Assembly (NCBI GenBank): GCA_047975765.1 | Contig: JBKEEF010000015.1 | Coordinates: 1-64,000, forward strand | DNA: 64,000 bases | Origin: JAQWBS01 sp047975765 | Lineage (GTDB): Bacteria > Pseudomonadota > Alphaproteobacteria > RF32 > CAG-239 | Reading direction: 5' to 3' | Part shown: positions 23,943 to 32,054 of the stretch, one piece after another | Numbering within the stretch: the first letter of the stretch is position 1 | How the letters are laid out: each line of letters opens with the position of its first letter | Program-made: the position numbers and the translations under genes | Notes under the pieces: generated by a model | Told to the model about the DNA's origin: nothing | Databases searched by the model: none | What the model saw: the letters and a program-made list of their open reading frames with translations, nothing else

Positions 23943-25210
23943 GATTTGAAATTACTGGAATTAAACTTAATAAACATAAGCTTTCAAGCAATGAAGCAAT
24001 CAGAGATATAGGTCTTCCAAAAGTTGTTCATCTCCCTTTGAAAAAACATATTGGACACCCAGCTTCTCCCGTAGTTAATGTTGGTGATAAAGTCAAAATA
24101 GGAACACTTGTTGCTCAAGCAAACAATAGTATTTCCGCAAATGTTCATTCTTCTGTGGCAGGTAAAGTTTCTAAAATTGATGAATCATATATTTCTGTTG
24201 ATGTTGCTAAAGATGAATATGAAGATTTTATTGATACATCTGATGAATTAATCACAGAAATTCCACAAAATAAAACAGAAATCCTTGAAAAAATTAGAAG
24301 TGCAGGAATTGTTGGAATGGGTGGAGCTGGTTTTCCAACAGATATCAAATTGACGATTCCAGAAGGCAAAGAAATTAAATGTCTTATCATCAATGGCATT
24401 GAATGTGAGCCATATTTTACCAGTGATGAAAGAATAATGCTTGAAAAAGCTGAAGAGATTGTTATCGGAGCAAGAATTATTAATCGCATTTTGGGAATTC
24501 AGAATGCAATTATCGCTATTGATGAGAATAAGAAGAAAGCTTTTGATGTCTTAAACACAATCACCAAAAGATATATTGGTGTTAATGTTGTCATGTTGAA
24601 GACAAAATATCCTCAAGGCGCGGAAAAAATGCTCATTGAAGCAGTTTCAGGTCAAGAAGTTCCTTCAGGAAAACTTCCCGCAGATATTGGCTATGTTGTA
24701 CAAAATTCGGGAACTGTTTTTTCAATTTATGAAGCAGTTATGAAAAACAAACCTCTTTATGAAAGAGTTGTGACTGTTTCTGGAACAGCTATTGTAAAGC
24801 CTAGAAATTATATGGCTAGAGTTGGAACACCTCTTTCTTTTATTATTGAGAAACTCAAAATTGAAATGAACGATGTGGAAGAAGTGATACTTGGTGGCCC
24901 AATGATGGGAACAGATGTTGATGATTTTTCTTTACCTTTGAGTAAAGTTGATGCTGGTGTTTTGTTTATGAAAAATGCAAAACCTGAAACAGAAGAAAGT
25001 GTATGTATCCGTTGCAATAAATGTGCTCAGCATTGTCCAGTTTCTTTGCAACCATTTGCACTTGCAAGTTCATTTAAAAATGGTGATAAACCAAATTTAT
25101 ATAAGTTGAGAGCACTCGATTGTATCAACTGTGGTATTTGTTCTTATGTCTGTCCGGCTAAAATTCCGCTCTTAGACTATATTAAACAAGCAAAAAATGA
25201 GATAAGGTAA
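23939..25210 (+). CDS. rnfC: Rnf electron transport complex subunit C
   Basis: RnfC is the membrane-peripheral subunit that carries FMN/NADH chemistry and two [4Fe-4S] clusters. The 423-residue protein has the N-terminal lipoyl-like domain (LPLKKHIGHPASPVV), the GMGGAGFPTDIK flavin/NAD-binding loop near residue 125, an SLBB-like segment, and two C-terminal ferredoxin motifs: CIRCNKCAQHCP near residue 356 and CINCGICSYVCP near 395. The clusters distinguish it from NqrA. Its start overlaps apbE and rnfD follows after 6 bases. Confidence 0.95.
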   Translation: MRFEITGIKLNKHKLSSNEAIRDIGLPKVVHLPLKKHIGHPASPVVNVGDKVKIGTLVAQANNSISANVHSSVAGKVSKIDESYISVDVAKDEYEDFIDTSDELITEIPQNKTEILEKIRSAGIVGMGGAGFPTDIKLTIPEGKEIKCLIINGIECEPYFTSDERIMLEKAEEIVIGARIINRILGIQNAIIAIDENKKKAFDVLNTITKRYIGVNVVMLKTKYPQGAEKMLIEAVSGQEVPSGKLPADIGYVVQNSGTVFSIYEAVMKNKPLYERVVTVSGTAIVKPRNYMARVGTPLSFIIEKLKIEMNDVEEVILGGPMMGTDVDDFSLPLSKVDAGVLFMKNAKPETEESVCIRCNKCAQHCPVSLQPFALASSFKNGDKPNLYKLRALDCINCGICSYVCPAKIPLLDYIKQAKNEIR

Positions 25211-25216
25211 AAAAAT

Positions 25217-26221
25217 ATGTTCAAAAAATCTACGACTCCGCATATTTTAGCAAAAAATACGACTCAATCTATTATGTTTGATGTCATTTTAGCGTTGTTT
25301 CCAGCTCTGATTGTTTCAGTGATGTTTTTTGGTCTGAAAGCGATTTTGATTTTAACTACATCAGTAGCATCTTGCCTTTTGTTTGAGTATCTTTGTGGAA
25401 AATATTGGCTTCACACACCTAAAAATACAACCAAAGACCTTTCTGCTGTTATCACGGCTTTGTTGTTGGCTTGTTCTTTACCAAGCAATTTACCACTTAT
25501 TTTTGTGGTTTTTGGTGCATTTGTTTCTATTGTCGTGACTAAGATGTCTTTTGGTGGTCTAGGAATGAATGTTTTTAACCCCGCACTCATGGGGCGAGTG
25601 TTTCTCTTCTTGTCTTTTCCTGTTTATATGACTTCTTGGCCAAAACCAAAGTTTTTGGACTTTTTACATGAAGATGTTTCTACAGGGGCAACAACTCTAG
25701 AACTTATTAAATATTCAGATGCTTCAACATCTGCAACAAGATTAAATAATGATGACTACTTGAGTAATATTCCAGATTATTTTGATATGATAACAGGTTA
25801 TATTTCAGGAAGTTTGGGAGAAGTTTCGGCAATTGCACTGCTTTTAGGGCTTCTCTATTTGCTTCATAAAAACATTATAACTTGGCATATTCCATTCTTC
25901 TATATTTTGACAGTTTTTGTATCTGTTTATATTGTTTCACTGTTCTTTGATGAACCAACAAAATATAATGCACTTACACATGTTCTTTCTGGAGGGCTTT
26001 TGTTAGGGGCAATTTTTATGGCGACTGACTATGTAACTTCTCCAATGTCAGACAAAGGCAAAATTATTTTTGCAATTGGTTGTGGTCTTTTGACTGTTTT
26101 GATTCGATTGACAACAGTTTATGGAGAAGGGGTTTCTTTTGCGATTTTGATTATGAATGCTTTTGTGCCATTTATTGATAAGATTACAGTGCCGAAAATT
26201 TATGGAACGGGAGGCAAATAG
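25217..26221 (+). CDS. rnfD: Rnf electron transport complex subunit D
   Basis: RnfD is an inner-membrane flavoprotein subunit homologous to NqrB. The 334-residue protein has about nine hydrophobic helices. The flavinylation motif STGATTL lies near residue 155, where the Thr of the GAT is the expected site of covalent FMN. GGLGMNVFNPALMGRVFL and ATDYVTSPMSDKG are strongly conserved family segments. Its stop codon is followed directly by rnfG. Confidence 0.95.
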   Translation: MFKKSTTPHILAKNTTQSIMFDVILALFPALIVSVMFFGLKAILILTTSVASCLLFEYLCGKYWLHTPKNTTKDLSAVITALLLACSLPSNLPLIFVVFGAFVSIVVTKMSFGGLGMNVFNPALMGRVFLFLSFPVYMTSWPKPKFLDFLHEDVSTGATTLELIKYSDASTSATRLNNDDYLSNIPDYFDMITGYISGSLGEVSAIALLLGLLYLLHKNIITWHIPFFYILTVFVSVYIVSLFFDEPTKYNALTHVLSGGLLLGAIFMATDYVTSPMSDKGKIIFAIGCGLLTVLIRLTTVYGEGVSFAILIMNAFVPFIDKITVPKIYGTGGK

Positions 26222-26800
26222 ATGGCTGGAAAAAACTTGAAAAAAAATATACTATTTGTTGCTGGGTTGGTTATTGGAGCTGTTGCTCTCCTTATCCTTT
26301 TTCATTTTGGAACAACAAAATATCTTGCTGAAAAAGAAAAAGAAAGAAAACTGGAGCTTATTACAAGTGTAATTGATGCCGATTTTGATGAAAACCCAAT
26401 CGATAATATGACCCTTATCAACACAGCTGATGGCAAAGAAAAGTTAGAGCTTTATCCTATTAGAAAAGATGGCATGATAACTTCTGTTGTAGTCAGAGTT
26501 GGAAATCCTCGTGGCTATGGTGGCTATTTGGAGCTTTTAGTAGGTTTCCATACAGATGGTACAATTAGTAAATATAAAGTCATTACACACAATGAAACCA
26601 TTGGTTTAGGTAGTAAAATTACTCAAGAACCATTTGCACAGCAATTTGAATATGTTAATCCAGAAATGATGAATTTTAAGGTTAAAAAAGATGGTGGTGA
26701 TTTGGATGCAATTACTTCTGCAACAATTAGCTCGCGTGCAGTCATTGATGCTATTCAAAAAGCTTTTGATGCTTATCAAAGATTTATAGCAGGTGAATAA
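26222..26800 (+). CDS. rnfG: Rnf electron transport complex subunit G
   Basis: RnfG is a periplasm-exposed subunit with a covalently bound FMN, related to NqrC. The 192-residue protein has one N-terminal membrane anchor (about residues 10-28) and an FMN_bind domain containing YGGYLELLVGF, HNETIGLGSKI and the flavin-attachment region DAITSATISSRAV near residue 162. It starts on the base after the rnfD stop. Confidence 0.94.
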   Translation: MAGKNLKKNILFVAGLVIGAVALLILFHFGTTKYLAEKEKERKLELITSVIDADFDENPIDNMTLINTADGKEKLELYPIRKDGMITSVVVRVGNPRGYGGYLELLVGFHTDGTISKYKVITHNETIGLGSKITQEPFAQQFEYVNPEMMNFKVKKDGGDLDAITSATISSRAVIDAIQKAFDAYQRFIAGE

Positions 26801-26801
26801 G

Positions 26802-27383
26802 ATGAATAAAAATAATTTTGCAAATAAAATAAAAGAAAACTATCTGAACATCTATCTTCTTGCAGTTGTTCCTGTCTTAGGGAGTTCTTTGACTTTATTG
26901 AGTGCTTTAGCAATGGCAATTATTCTTGGTGTGGTCTTGTTTTTTTCTAACTTAATTATTTTCAGTTTGAAAAATAAAATAGATGAAAAATTTGAAATGC
27001 CAGTGTTTGTTGTTGTCTCAGCTTTTGTAGTGACTCTTGTTTCTATGTTGCTTCAATTGCTCAATCTCAATTTATATGATAGTCTCAAGACTTATCTTCC
27101 GATGATTGTTTTTTCTTGTATTATTTTCAAAAGTTTTGAAGAAACAATGGATTCTAACCTCAAACAAACAGTTGATAGTGTCTTATATCAACTTGTTGTT
27201 TTAATTGCTCTGATGGCATTTATTGGAACATTTAGAGAGTTTTTTGGTTTGGGTGAAATTTTAGGATATAAAATTATCGATTATGGTATCCCTAAGATTC
27301 TTGTTTTGCAAACACCAGCAGGAGCTTTTTTCTTGCTCTCATTCGTTGCTTTTGCATCAAACTGGGTTAGGGGAGAAAAATAA
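26802..27383 (+). CDS. rnfE: Rnf electron transport complex subunit E
   Basis: RnfE is an integral membrane subunit homologous to NqrD. The 193-residue protein from the ATG at 26802 (AGGTG upstream) has six hydrophobic helices. An in-frame GTG at 26793 would overlap rnfG and add three residues. Family features include LGSSLTLLSALAMAI and TFREFFGLGEILGYKI. Its stop overlaps the rnfA start. Confidence 0.92.
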   Translation: MNKNNFANKIKENYLNIYLLAVVPVLGSSLTLLSALAMAIILGVVLFFSNLIIFSLKNKIDEKFEMPVFVVVSAFVVTLVSMLLQLLNLNLYDSLKTYLPMIVFSCIIFKSFEETMDSNLKQTVDSVLYQLVVLIALMAFIGTFREFFGLGEILGYKIIDYGIPKILVLQTPAGAFFLLSFVAFASNWVRGEK

Positions 27384-27955
27384 TGATAACTTTCATAACA
27401 ATTGTACTTGTTCAGAATATCTTGCTTTTCCACTTTTTTGGGACAGATTTGATCTTTGATAAGAGAATGAAAACTGCTTCATCAACAATGGTTTTGATTG
27501 CTTCTTTCTTTGTGGTTTTTATTATTTCTATATTAAATTGGGTAGGTTATAATTATTTTCTCAAGCCATATCATATTGAATATATGACGGTTTTTGTATT
27601 TGCAATCAACCTGATCATTTCAGCTCTGTTGGTCGATTTTGTCTTCAAAAAGTTTATCAATTTTTTGCATGAAACATTTCAAGAACTTATCTTTGTAATA
27701 TCTTATAGTACTCTAATCTTTGGTGTTTCTTTAGTGACAATTGAAATTTCTAAAACATTGTCTTCTTATATTTTGACAAATGTACTCAATGTGTTAGGGT
27801 TTGTATTGGTTTATTATCTCATTTTCACAATTCGTGAAAAAATTGAGTATAATAAATTTCCTAAATATGTTTATCCAGTTCCAATTCTTTTTGTTCTGCT
27901 TGGAATTCTTTCTATGGCATTCAAAGGTTTGGCAAATGCTTTTTACAATTTCTAA
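27383..27955 (+). CDS. rnfA: Rnf electron transport complex subunit A
   Basis: RnfA is an integral membrane subunit homologous to NqrE and paralogous to RnfE with opposite topology. The 190-residue protein has six hydrophobic segments and the N-terminal VQNILLFHFFGTDLIFDKRMKT, a divergent form of the conserved NNxxLxxFLGxCP region. A terminator follows directly, so the operon ends without an rnfB gene. Confidence 0.88.
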   Translation: MITFITIVLVQNILLFHFFGTDLIFDKRMKTASSTMVLIASFFVVFIISILNWVGYNYFLKPYHIEYMTVFVFAINLIISALLVDFVFKKFINFLHETFQELIFVISYSTLIFGVSLVTIEISKTLSSYILTNVLNVLGFVLVYYLIFTIREKIEYNKFPKYVYPVPILFVLLGILSMAFKGLANAFYNF

Positions 27956-27960
27956 ACTAA

Positions 27961-27993
27961 AAAAAGACTTTATCATTAGATAAAGTCTTTTTC
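27961..27993 (+). terminator. Terminator of the apbE-rnf operon
   Basis: GACTTTATC and GATAAAGTC pair around ATTA, with A5 before and T5 after. Confidence 0.88.
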
Positions 27994-28005
27994 TTTTGGC
28001 ATAAC

Positions 28006-28308
28006 TCAAACAAGAATGCGCCATATATGAAGTTGACTCACATAAGGAATTTCTTTGTTTGTTGCAAGTTCTTTGCATGCTCGGCTTCCACGTCGTAAGA
28101 TAAACAAACGACAGTTTGGGTTGTGCTCTTGGCAGTGCATACAAAATTTTTCTTTTGCATCTTTGAGGTCTTTTTCAGACAAACTTTGCTCAGCGTGTTG
28201 GAGTGATAAATCAGTTCCTTGGTTGAGTTTTAAGTTTTCAATTTTATCAAAATTGTTTGCATTGTAAAAAGAATCTTCAAAATCAATAACTTGAGTTAAA
28301 TTTTTCAT
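28006..28308 (-). CDS. Hypothetical four-cysteine protein under a candidate Fur box
   Basis: This 100-residue protein has a polar, acidic N-terminal half and a C-terminal half with Cys56, Cys59, Cys66 and Cys78 (CMHCQEHNPNC, then a later Cys). That is a C-x2-C-x6-C-x11-C pattern that could bind iron-sulfur or zinc. I do not recognise the family, and the spacing does not match Bfd, FeoC or rubredoxin. A TATAAT -10 and a Fur-like box precede it, so expression is probably iron-responsive. It converges on the rnf operon. Confidence 0.65.
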   Translation of the reverse strand: MKNLTQVIDFEDSFYNANNFDKIENLKLNQGTDLSLQHAEQSLSEKDLKDAKEKFCMHCQEHNPNCRLFILRRGSRACKELATNKEIPYVSQLHIWRILV

Positions 28309-28328
28309 AAAATAATTTTTAATACATT

Positions 28329-28357
28329 AATAATTGTTATCATTAAAGGTGATTATA
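28329..28357 (-). promoter_or_regulatory. Promoter with candidate Fur box for the four-cysteine gene
   Basis: On the minus strand a TATAAT -10 (plus 28352-28357) is followed closely by TTTAATGATAACAATTATT (28347 to 28329), which matches 14 of 19 positions of the classical Fur box. The overlap with the start of transcription fits iron-dependent repression. Confidence 0.55.
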
Positions 28358-28471
28358 AGCAGTTTTGGACAAAAGTAAAGGAATAAATATCAAAATTTAA
28401 CTTTCAAATTAAGTCAAAATTAAATAATATGTCGCAATATCTAACAAATAAACTTAAATAGGGTGAACTAT

Positions 28472-28813
28472 ATGAAAAAGAGAAGAAGTTATCTGACCAT
28501 TTTAACTGCAATTGGTTTGATTTTTTTGTTTGGTGTGATTTTTAATTCTCGCACAATTAAAGAATTTTATGTGGCAATCTTGGCACAGATGAGTGTGATT
28601 TGGGTGTTGGCACCAGCAGCTCTTGTTGCTTTTATTTTCATTGATAATAAAAATTATTGGATGATTGTCCTAGGTTGTGCTGTCTTTGTAGCCTTTGCTG
28701 TTCAGGTTTATATTGGCAATGGCTTTCCTATGATGTTGATTTTAGCTCGAGCATGTGCCTTTGTAGGAATTGTCTTCCTGATGAATTTGACCAAAGTCTT
28801 TATGAGTAAATAA
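28472..28813 (+). CDS. Hypothetical small membrane protein
   Basis: Starting at the ATG of MKKRRSYLTIL (AGGGTG upstream; a GTG at 28463 would add three residues), the 113-residue product has four hydrophobic helices separated by short loops and a positively charged N-terminus, predicting an inner-membrane protein with N-terminus inside. I do not recognise the family. A strong terminator ends the gene, which stands alone. Confidence 0.65.
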   Translation: MKKRRSYLTILTAIGLIFLFGVIFNSRTIKEFYVAILAQMSVIWVLAPAALVAFIFIDNKNYWMIVLGCAVFVAFAVQVYIGNGFPMMLILARACAFVGIVFLMNLTKVFMSK

Positions 28814-28844
28814 AAAAAAGCCTCTCAGTTGAGAGGCTTTTTTT
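28813..28844. terminator. Bidirectional intrinsic terminator
   Basis: AAGCCTCTCA and TGAGAGGCTT with a minimal loop, flanked by A and T runs, lie between the small membrane gene and terC. Confidence 0.9.
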
Positions 28845-28852
28845 GACTTTAT

Positions 28853-29800
28853 TTATACTTTTCTGGTCTTGAAAAGGGAGATGAAAACGCCCAAGAAAAG
28901 AAGAGAGAAAGTAACAGTTAGAGATGCTGCTGCAGAAACCTCAAACCCAAGCAGTGGTGCAAATATTTTGCATCCAATGAAGATGAGTATGATTGCCAAA
29001 GCATGTTGTAGATATGAAAATCTGTTCACAGCGGCTGCTAATAAGAAATACATTGAACGCAAGCCCAAGATAGCAAAAATGTTGCTTGTATAGACAATAA
29101 AGCGGTCTTGAGTAATCAAAAAGATAGCAGGGATACTGTCAACAGCAAAAATAACATCCATCAATTCAATAAAAACTAAAGCAAAGAAAAGTGGTGTGAT
29201 ATATAGTTTATGATCTTTTTTTACAAAAAAGTGTTCACCTTCAATATTAGGTGTGATTCTAAATCTTTTTTGTAAGAATTTATAGATTTTTCCATCTTTG
29301 AAATCTTGCTCATCATCTTCTTTTGAAACCAAAATTTTAACGCCTGTGAAGATGAGGAAAACTGAAAAGAGATATAAAATATCATGGAATTTTTCAACTA
29401 AAGCTGCTCCAATGAAAATCATAATTGCACGCATAATTACCGCACCTAGAATTCCCCAGAACAGTACACGGTGTTGATATTTTGTCGGAATAGCAAGGCT
29501 TGTGAAAATGAGAGAGATAACAAAAATATTATCCATTGAAAGGCTGAGTTCAACAAGATAGCCAGTATAGTAAAGCATTCCATTGTCTATGCCTTGTTCA
29601 TAAATGACAAAGAGACCAAAAAGAAGTGCAACTGAAATATAGCTGATACAAATTTTGATAACACTTTTGATACAAGGTTCTTCATCTTTTTTGTGAAAAA
29701 CGAAAAGGTCTAGATAGAGCATCGTCACAACAACAGCAATAAAGCTAGCCCACATCCATTCAACAGGAAGGTGGTAATGATTGTTTAAAAAGTCGTTCAT
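28853..29800 (-). CDS. TerC/Alx family integral membrane protein
   Basis: The 315-residue protein has about nine helices and the TerC signatures ELSLSMDNIFVISLIF near residue 84, with membrane Asp and Asn thought to bind metal, and ELMDVIFAVDSIPAIFLIT near residue 208. Proteins of this family act in metal (Mn2+) export during secretion or in tellurite and pH response; the exact role cannot be told here. It is a single-gene unit reading away from tag. Confidence 0.88.
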   Translation of the reverse strand: MNDFLNNHYHLPVEWMWASFIAVVVTMLYLDLFVFHKKDEEPCIKSVIKICISYISVALLFGLFVIYEQGIDNGMLYYTGYLVELSLSMDNIFVISLIFTSLAIPTKYQHRVLFWGILGAVIMRAIMIFIGAALVEKFHDILYLFSVFLIFTGVKILVSKEDDEQDFKDGKIYKFLQKRFRITPNIEGEHFFVKKDHKLYITPLFFALVFIELMDVIFAVDSIPAIFLITQDRFIVYTSNIFAILGLRSMYFLLAAAVNRFSYLQHALAIILIFIGCKIFAPLLGFEVSAAASLTVTFSLLFLGVFISLFKTRKV

Positions 29801-29898
29801 TATTTTTCCAATAAGTTAAATTAATCCTGTATTGATTTGTAGGATATGTTATAGTCTCCGTCAAGGGAATTCATGTTCTTATAAAGGGGATTTTACAG

Positions 29899-30453
29899 AT
29901 GAAAAGATGTGATTGGGTCAGGCATGACGAAGAAATTAAATATCATGATGAAGAATGGGGAATTCCTTCTTATGATGATGCTTATCTTTTTGAAATGCTT
30001 ATTCTTGAGGGGTTTCAAGCAGGACTTAGTTGGTACACAATTTTGAAAAAAAGAGAAAACTTTCGTAAAGCATTTGCTAGTTTTGACTATCACAAAATTG
30101 CTATGTTTTCAGATGAACAGTTTGAAGCTTTGATGAATGATGAGGGAATTATTAGAAATCGCCTCAAAATCTGGGGAACAAAGAAAAATGCGTTAGCTTT
30201 TATGGCTGTTCAAAAAGAGTTTGGAAGTTTTTCAAAGTATATCTGGGGATTTGTGAATGATAAACCAATCATCAATTCTAGACCTAGCTTAAAAGATGTT
30301 CCTGCTTCAACAGAACTTTCTGATAAAATTAGTAAGGATTTGAAGAAGAGAGGATTTACTTTTGTTGGGACGACCATCACCTATGCTTTTATGCAAGCTG
30401 TGGGAATTGTTAATGATCATGTAAATGATTGTGATTTCAAAAAAGCCTCTTAA
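29899..30453 (+). CDS. tag: DNA-3-methyladenine glycosylase I
   Basis: Tag excises 3-methyladenine from alkylated DNA. The 184-residue protein has the zinc ligands at both ends (RCDWV near the start; HVNDCDF at the end) and the conserved HDEEWGIPSYDDAYLFEMLILEGFQAGLSW. It is monocistronic with AAGGGGA upstream and a terminator immediately downstream. Confidence 0.95.
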   Translation: MKRCDWVRHDEEIKYHDEEWGIPSYDDAYLFEMLILEGFQAGLSWYTILKKRENFRKAFASFDYHKIAMFSDEQFEALMNDEGIIRNRLKIWGTKKNALAFMAVQKEFGSFSKYIWGFVNDKPIINSRPSLKDVPASTELSDKISKDLKKRGFTFVGTTITYAFMQAVGIVNDHVNDCDFKKAS

Positions 30454-30470
30454 TAAGAGGCTTAATTTTT
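30442..30470. terminator. Intrinsic terminator between tag and motB
   Basis: AAGCCTCTTA / TAAGAGGCTT followed by AATTTTT overlaps the tag stop and abuts the motB stop on the other strand. Confidence 0.82.
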
Positions 30471-31131
30471 ATGGTTCAATACGGATGACAACACGTCTGT
30501 TTTTCTTTTGGTTTTCAGGAATTTTATCGCCATAAGGATCAAGGTTTGGATATTTTGGAGCAATATTGGCCATTCCAACTGCTTTGAGTCTATTGGCTTC
30601 CACATAATCTGTTACAAATTCATTGACAATTGAAGCCGCACGAATAGAAGATAAATCCCATTTCGTTGGATATTGTGAACCATTAGCCTCTTCAGAGTCT
30701 GTATGTCCTTCAACCACAACATCAAATCTTTTATATCTGTTTTCGTTTAAAAGTTTTGAAATCTTGATGATGGTTTGCTCATATTCTTTTTTGATTCTTG
30801 CACTGCCTGTTTCAAACATGTCAATATTAGCAATTTCAATCAAAGCACCACGTGAATCTGAACCAAGAGAAACATTTTTACCTAAATCAAGCGTTTTTAA
30901 GTCGTCCATAAAGGTCAAAATTGTTCCTGTGAGTTGTTCTGGAGGATTAGCATTGAATGCTGCTGTGAATGCTTGTTCAAGTTCTCCGGCTTTCTTCTTA
31001 TCCAAATTTGAAGAAGCAAAAAGCACAATAAACAAAGCAAGAAGAAGGGTCAAAATATCCGCATAAGGAACGAGCCATGTTTCGTCGGCATGTTCTTCGT
31101 GATGTTCGGAATGTTGTTTTTTTCTAGCCAT
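30469..31131 (-). CDS. motB: MotB-like stator protein (OmpA-family peptidoglycan binding)
   Basis: The 220-residue protein has one N-terminal membrane helix preceded by TWLVPYADILTLLLALF; the Asp of YAD matches the ion-binding aspartate of MotB/PomB. The C-terminal half is an OmpA-like peptidoglycan-binding domain (VVEGHTDSEEANG, LSSIRAASIVNEF, NRRVVIRIEP). The gene lies 15 bases downstream of motA. No flagellar genes are visible in the window, so the complex drives either a flagellum encoded elsewhere or another MotAB-type process. Confidence 0.9.
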   Translation of the reverse strand: MARKKQHSEHHEEHADETWLVPYADILTLLLALFIVLFASSNLDKKKAGELEQAFTAAFNANPPEQLTGTILTFMDDLKTLDLGKNVSLGSDSRGALIEIANIDMFETGSARIKKEYEQTIIKISKLLNENRYKRFDVVVEGHTDSEEANGSQYPTKWDLSSIRAASIVNEFVTDYVEANRLKAVGMANIAPKYPNLDPYGDKIPENQKKNRRVVIRIEP

Positions 31132-31146
31132 TATTCAAGACCTTAA

Positions 31147-31920
31147 TTATGCATCTCTAAGAGATTTACGTTTAGAAGAAGGGATGAAAGATTGAAGTTT
31201 TGCTTCCATAGCAATGGTTGAGGCACCAGATTGAAGTGCAAGCATTCCTTCTAACATCATCTTTTTGATAGAAATTTCTTCAAGGGACATTTGTTTAAGC
31301 TTATTTGAAAAAGGGTGCCACATCACGTATCCACAGAAGATACCAAGAAGGGTTGCTACGAATGCTGCTGCAATTGAGTGACCAAGAACTTCAGTGTCAG
31401 AAAGGTTTCCAAGTGCAGCAATCAAACCAATAACCGCACCTAACACACCAAGAGTTGGGGCATACATACCACATTGTGCAAATACTTGAGCTCCGACACG
31501 ATGTCTTTCTTCCGTATTCTTAATATCGTTTTCAATCACTTCTGCAATAAAATCTGCAGAAAAACCATCGGCAACTAAAGTTAAACCAGTTTTGAGAAAA
31601 GGATCTGTAATTTCATTGGCTCTTTTTTCAATTCCCATTACACCTTCTTGTTTAGAAACTTTTGCCAAATTTACAAAAAGTTCAAGAATCTCTTGTTGCT
31701 CCATCAGTTTTTGTTTTTTAAACAAAAGACTAAAATATTTGAAAAATTTCTTCACAGTGACAAGCGGAAAGGCATTGAATATGACGGCAAACGTGCCACC
31801 CATGATGATGAGAAAAGCAGCAGGGTTAATAAGTGCATGAGGATCTGCGCCTTTGAGCCACATACCTACGCCAACAGACAAAATGCCTGAAATGATACCA
31901 ATTAATGTACTAATTTCCAT
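31147..31920 (-). CDS. motA: MotA-like stator protein
   Basis: The 257-residue protein has four membrane helices and a large cytoplasmic loop, with the MotA/PomA signature ending in the last two helices (AQCGMYAPTLGVLGAVIGLI and a following AAAFVATLLGIFCGYV). The N-terminal TLIGIISGILSVGVGMWLKG resembles PomA-type stators. It forms an operon with motB. Confidence 0.9.
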   Translation of the reverse strand: MEISTLIGIISGILSVGVGMWLKGADPHALINPAAFLIIMGGTFAVIFNAFPLVTVKKFFKYFSLLFKKQKLMEQQEILELFVNLAKVSKQEGVMGIEKRANEITDPFLKTGLTLVADGFSADFIAEVIENDIKNTEERHRVGAQVFAQCGMYAPTLGVLGAVIGLIAALGNLSDTEVLGHSIAAAFVATLLGIFCGYVMWHPFSNKLKQMSLEEISIKKMMLEGMLALQSGASTIAMEAKLQSFIPSSKRKSLRDA

Positions 31921-32013
31921 AACTTCACTTCCTGTAACAAGTTCTTAAAACACTTTTGTAAGTCATTCTAAGGGATAAACGTTAAAATATTGTTGCCATA
32001 TATATTAAAATAA

Positions 32014-32048
32014 TAAAAAAAGCTCCCAGATTTCTGAGAGCTTTTTTA
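32014..32048 (-). terminator. Terminator downstream of the PFOR gene
   Basis: AAGCTC and GAGCTT arms extended by CAG/CTG around ATTT, with A7 and T6 flanks, lie just past the PFOR stop on the minus strand. Confidence 0.82.
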
Positions 32049-32054
32049 TTAGCC

